From an uncultured Agathobacter sp. (GTDB lineage: Bacteria; Bacillota; Clostridia; Lachnospirales; Lachnospiraceae): a DNA stretch of 50,667 nt. The stretch spans positions 1 through 50,667 of the forward strand of contig CAMDYX010000016.1 of the NCBI GenBank assembly GCA_945910395.1, read 5' to 3'. This document shows positions 48,918 through 50,667 of this stretch, one piece after another. The position numbers were made by a program, and so were the translations under genes. Below the pieces are notes generated by a model. That model was not told the origin of the DNA, ran no database searches, and was given only the letters and a program-made list of their open reading frames with translations. The stretch's first letter is position 1. Every line of letters begins with the position of its first letter.

Positions 48918-50162
48918 ATGGCACAATCCAGAAAGGACCCAAGAGGCAGAGTACTGCGAAAAGGAGAGTCCTGGAGAGAGAAGGATAAGAGGTATACATA
49001 TACCTACACGGATCCCCTTGGGAGACGCAAGTGGATATATGCTACCGATCTGATGATACTTCGTGAGAAGGAAAAGAAGCTCATGAAGGACCAGCTCGAC
49101 GGACTTGACCTGTATGCCGCAGGAAAGGCTACGGTCAACAACACATTTGACAGGTACATTTCAACCAAATATGATCTGAGAGATACGACCAGAAGCAACT
49201 ATCTTTATACTTACAATAAGTTTGTCCGTGAGACCTTCGGCAAGAAGAGGCTTGTGGATGTGAAGTATTCGGATGTGATGCACTTCTACCTTCATTTACT
49301 GAACGTGGATGATCTGGCCATCGCAACGGTTGACAATGTTCATTGCATTCTGCACCCGACCTTCGAGCTTGCGGTTCGCGACGATATCATACGTAAGAAC
49401 CCGACTGATGGAGTTATGAGGGAGCTGACGAAGAAGTCCGGCAAGAACAAGGGCATCAGAAGGGCCTTGACCAGAGACCAGCAGAGGATCTTCATGGAGT
49501 ATATCGCGGGACATCCGATCTATTATCACTGGTGGCCGCTCTTTACGGTACTCCTCGGAACCGGCTGCCGTATCGGAGAATGCCTGGGACTTCGCTGGGA
49601 GGATCTGGATTTTGAGCACAAGGTGATCAGCATCAATCATGCGATTACCTACTACAGAAGCGTAGAGCACAAGAGACAGACTGTCAGCGTTTCGCTTCCG
49701 AAGACTGAAGCGGGTATCCGCACCGTTCCGATGCTGGATGTGGTGAAGGAAGCCTTTGAGATGGAGAAGGAGCAGCAGTTCGACATGCTGGGTGGTCTCA
49801 ATACTCAGATCATCGACGGAATGAGTGGGTTCGTCTTTCAGAATGCGGAAGGCAATGTACCCAATCCGCAGACCGTGAACCAGACCATCAAGAGAATTGT
49901 TTCGAGCTATAATGCAGAGGAGCTTTTAAAGGCGGCGAAGGAAAAGAGAGAGCCGACCATCTTGCCGGAGTTCTCGTGTCACGTACTTAGGCACACCTTT
50001 GCGACGCGCCTTTGCGAAGCGGAGAGCAATCTGAAGGTCATTCAGTCCGTCATGGGACATCGTAACGTTGAGACGACGATGGACATTTACGCAGAAGCAA
50101 CGGAGGAAAAGAAACAGCAGTCGTTTGAAGGCTTGGCCGACAAGCTGGATAACTTGTTTTAG
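48918..50162 (+). CDS. int: Tyrosine integrase of the ICE (Tn916 Int type)
   Basis: The 414-residue protein has an N-terminal arm-binding part (residues 1-60), a core-binding domain and a catalytic domain with G-C-R-I-G-E (first Arg), S-L-P-K-T-E-A-G-I-R-T-V-P (Lys), H-V-L-R-H-T-F-A-T-R (His and Arg), G-H-R-N-V-E-T-T-M (His) and D-I-Y-A-E (nucleophilic Tyr). It excises and integrates the ICE. GAAAGGAGAG precedes the ATG. As usual it is the last gene before the element end. Confidence 0.93.
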   Translation: MAQSRKDPRGRVLRKGESWREKDKRYTYTYTDPLGRRKWIYATDLMILREKEKKLMKDQLDGLDLYAAGKATVNNTFDRYISTKYDLRDTTRSNYLYTYNKFVRETFGKKRLVDVKYSDVMHFYLHLLNVDDLAIATVDNVHCILHPTFELAVRDDIIRKNPTDGVMRELTKKSGKNKGIRRALTRDQQRIFMEYIAGHPIYYHWWPLFTVLLGTGCRIGECLGLRWEDLDFEHKVISINHAITYYRSVEHKRQTVSVSLPKTEAGIRTVPMLDVVKEAFEMEKEQQFDMLGGLNTQIIDGMSGFVFQNAEGNVPNPQTVNQTIKRIVSSYNAEELLKAAKEKREPTILPEFSCHVLRHTFATRLCEAESNLKVIQSVMGHRNVETTMDIYAEATEEKKQQSFEGLADKLDNLF

Positions 50163-50380
50163 AAAGTGGGCAGACCCTGAAAGTTTGACCACAGAAATCG
50201 CAAAAGACTATAAAATGACCTCAAACAGTCATCACGTAGTCGGTCGTAATCGGCAATGAAGCGCAGAGTTCGCAGTGCTTAATGGGGAGTAATCGGTACC
50301 CGTCGGACATCACTCTCGGGTGGTCCCGACAATGAAATCGCTTAATTAGACGGTTTTCTACGACATTGTACGGGGTCGGA

Positions 50381-50410
50381 TAAACCGATATAAACTGACA
50401 TAAACAGTCA
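50381..50410 (+). repeat. 10-bp-phased repeats, possible integrase arm sites
   Basis: TAAACCGATA, TAAACTGACA and TAAACAGTCA follow each other exactly 10 bases apart, one helical turn, so all face the same side of the DNA. A related AAACAGTCA lies at about 50224-50232. They fit arm-type or Xis sites of the ICE end. The 505 bases from 50163 to 50667 hold no gene that I can support. Confidence 0.5.
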
Positions 50411-50551
50411 ACAAAGCATCTAACAAATCACGTTCAATCTTGAGACGTGACGGTGAAAATGTGTTGTAGACTAGTCAAATTCACGGATGAAGACGTTCGT
50501 ATTGTTCAAGTAAATATAGTATCTTGAGGGATAGCTTAAGATAAAAATACA

Positions 50552-50592
50552 GACACTTTGTTACAGGTGAAAACCTGAAACAAGGTGTCTTC
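50552..50592. terminator. Strong hairpin at the right end
   Basis: GACAC, TTGTT and CAGGT (50552-50567) pair with ACCTG, AACAA and GTGTC (50572-50589), loop GAAA type. T-rich sequence follows on the + strand, and A-rich sequence precedes, so it may work both ways. It may lie at or beyond the ICE end. Confidence 0.6.
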
Positions 50593-50667
50593 TTATTTTC
50601 TCGGAACGCTCCATGCCTTCTCGTGGGATGATGACTATTAATGCACTTACAGCTGCAGATAGTGTGC

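Larger units (their letters stand above)
120..50589. mobile_element. Integrative and conjugative element, left end off-window
   Basis: The stretch carries an almost complete Firmicutes conjugation module (coupling protein, pilin-like protein, VirB6, PrgI, VirB4, NlpC/P60 hydrolase, TopoIII, MobC, relaxase) and ends with a tyrosine integrase beside its small partner gene, the usual end of a Tn1549/CTn-type element. All ICE genes are on the + strand. The left attachment site lies outside the window. The right limit is not exactly placed; I see no gene after the integrase. Nested inside are a serine-recombinase element, a phosphorothioation-type defence island and a CBASS-like unit. Confidence 0.8.

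Noticed and set aside
48793-49053. 86-codon open frame before the integrase
   Set aside because: It covers the integrase promoter and overlaps the integrase in another frame; no ribosome site.
50381-50410. CRISPR-like array
   Set aside because: Units are 10 bases, contiguous and only three; no spacers.

Overview
The window is most of an integrative and conjugative element (ICE) from a Clostridia-type Firmicute, probably Lachnospiraceae or a relative. Evidence: strong Gram-positive Shine-Dalgarno sequences, the transfer gene set first named in Clostridioides difficile conjugative transposons (VirD4/CD1115, Maff2, VirB6, PrgI, VirB4, CD1108, DUF4315, CD1107/DUF4366, TopoIII, MobC, relaxase), and a Tn916-type tyrosine integrase at the right end. 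No rRNA, tRNA or CRISPR array was seen. The backbone is moderately GC-rich; three cargo blocks are clearly more AT-rich by eye.

Layout. (1) 1-8052: the coupling-protein gene virD4 is split by a 6.7 kb Tn4451/Tn5397-like mobilizable element (554-7239) carrying a large serine recombinase, a MobA/MobL relaxase with a hairpin-rich oriT-like region, TnpW and small accessory genes. The virD4 halves rejoin in frame at a shared GCAGG. The first ~119 bases look like the end of a second such element in the same gene. (2) 8245-21120: the conjugation module, from the pilin-like Maff2 protein through the mating-pore proteins to MobC and the ICE relaxase. (3) 21121-22740: an oriT-like non-coding stretch, a WYL regulator and two overlapping microproteins. 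(4) 22845-44567: a ten-gene AT-rich operon with its own promoter, XRE regulator and terminator. (5) 44661-47836: small regulatory genes (HIRAN, XRE, zinc ribbon) and a two-gene CBASS-like unit (CD-NTase plus SLATT membrane effector). (6) 47911-50667: recombination module (unknown protein, DUF6462-like protein, integrase) and the right end with 10-bp-phased repeats.

The most interesting part is region 4. Gene order is XRE, PP-loop sulfurtransferase (SspD-like), DUF4007 protein (SspB-like), ATPase (SspC-like), cysteine desulfurase (SspA-like), three genes matching the SspFGH/DptFGH restriction arm, then a second DUF4007 protein plus a second giant ATPase. The first seven after XRE fit the known single-strand phosphorothioation system SspABCD-SspFGH; the second DUF4007/ATPase pair is not part of that system as I know it. 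Expected chemistry: SspA takes sulfur from cysteine, SspD activates the DNA backbone, SspB/SspC nick and remodel DNA, and FGH attacks DNA lacking the mark. The role of the extra pair is open. Family names come from reading motifs; no database search was possible.
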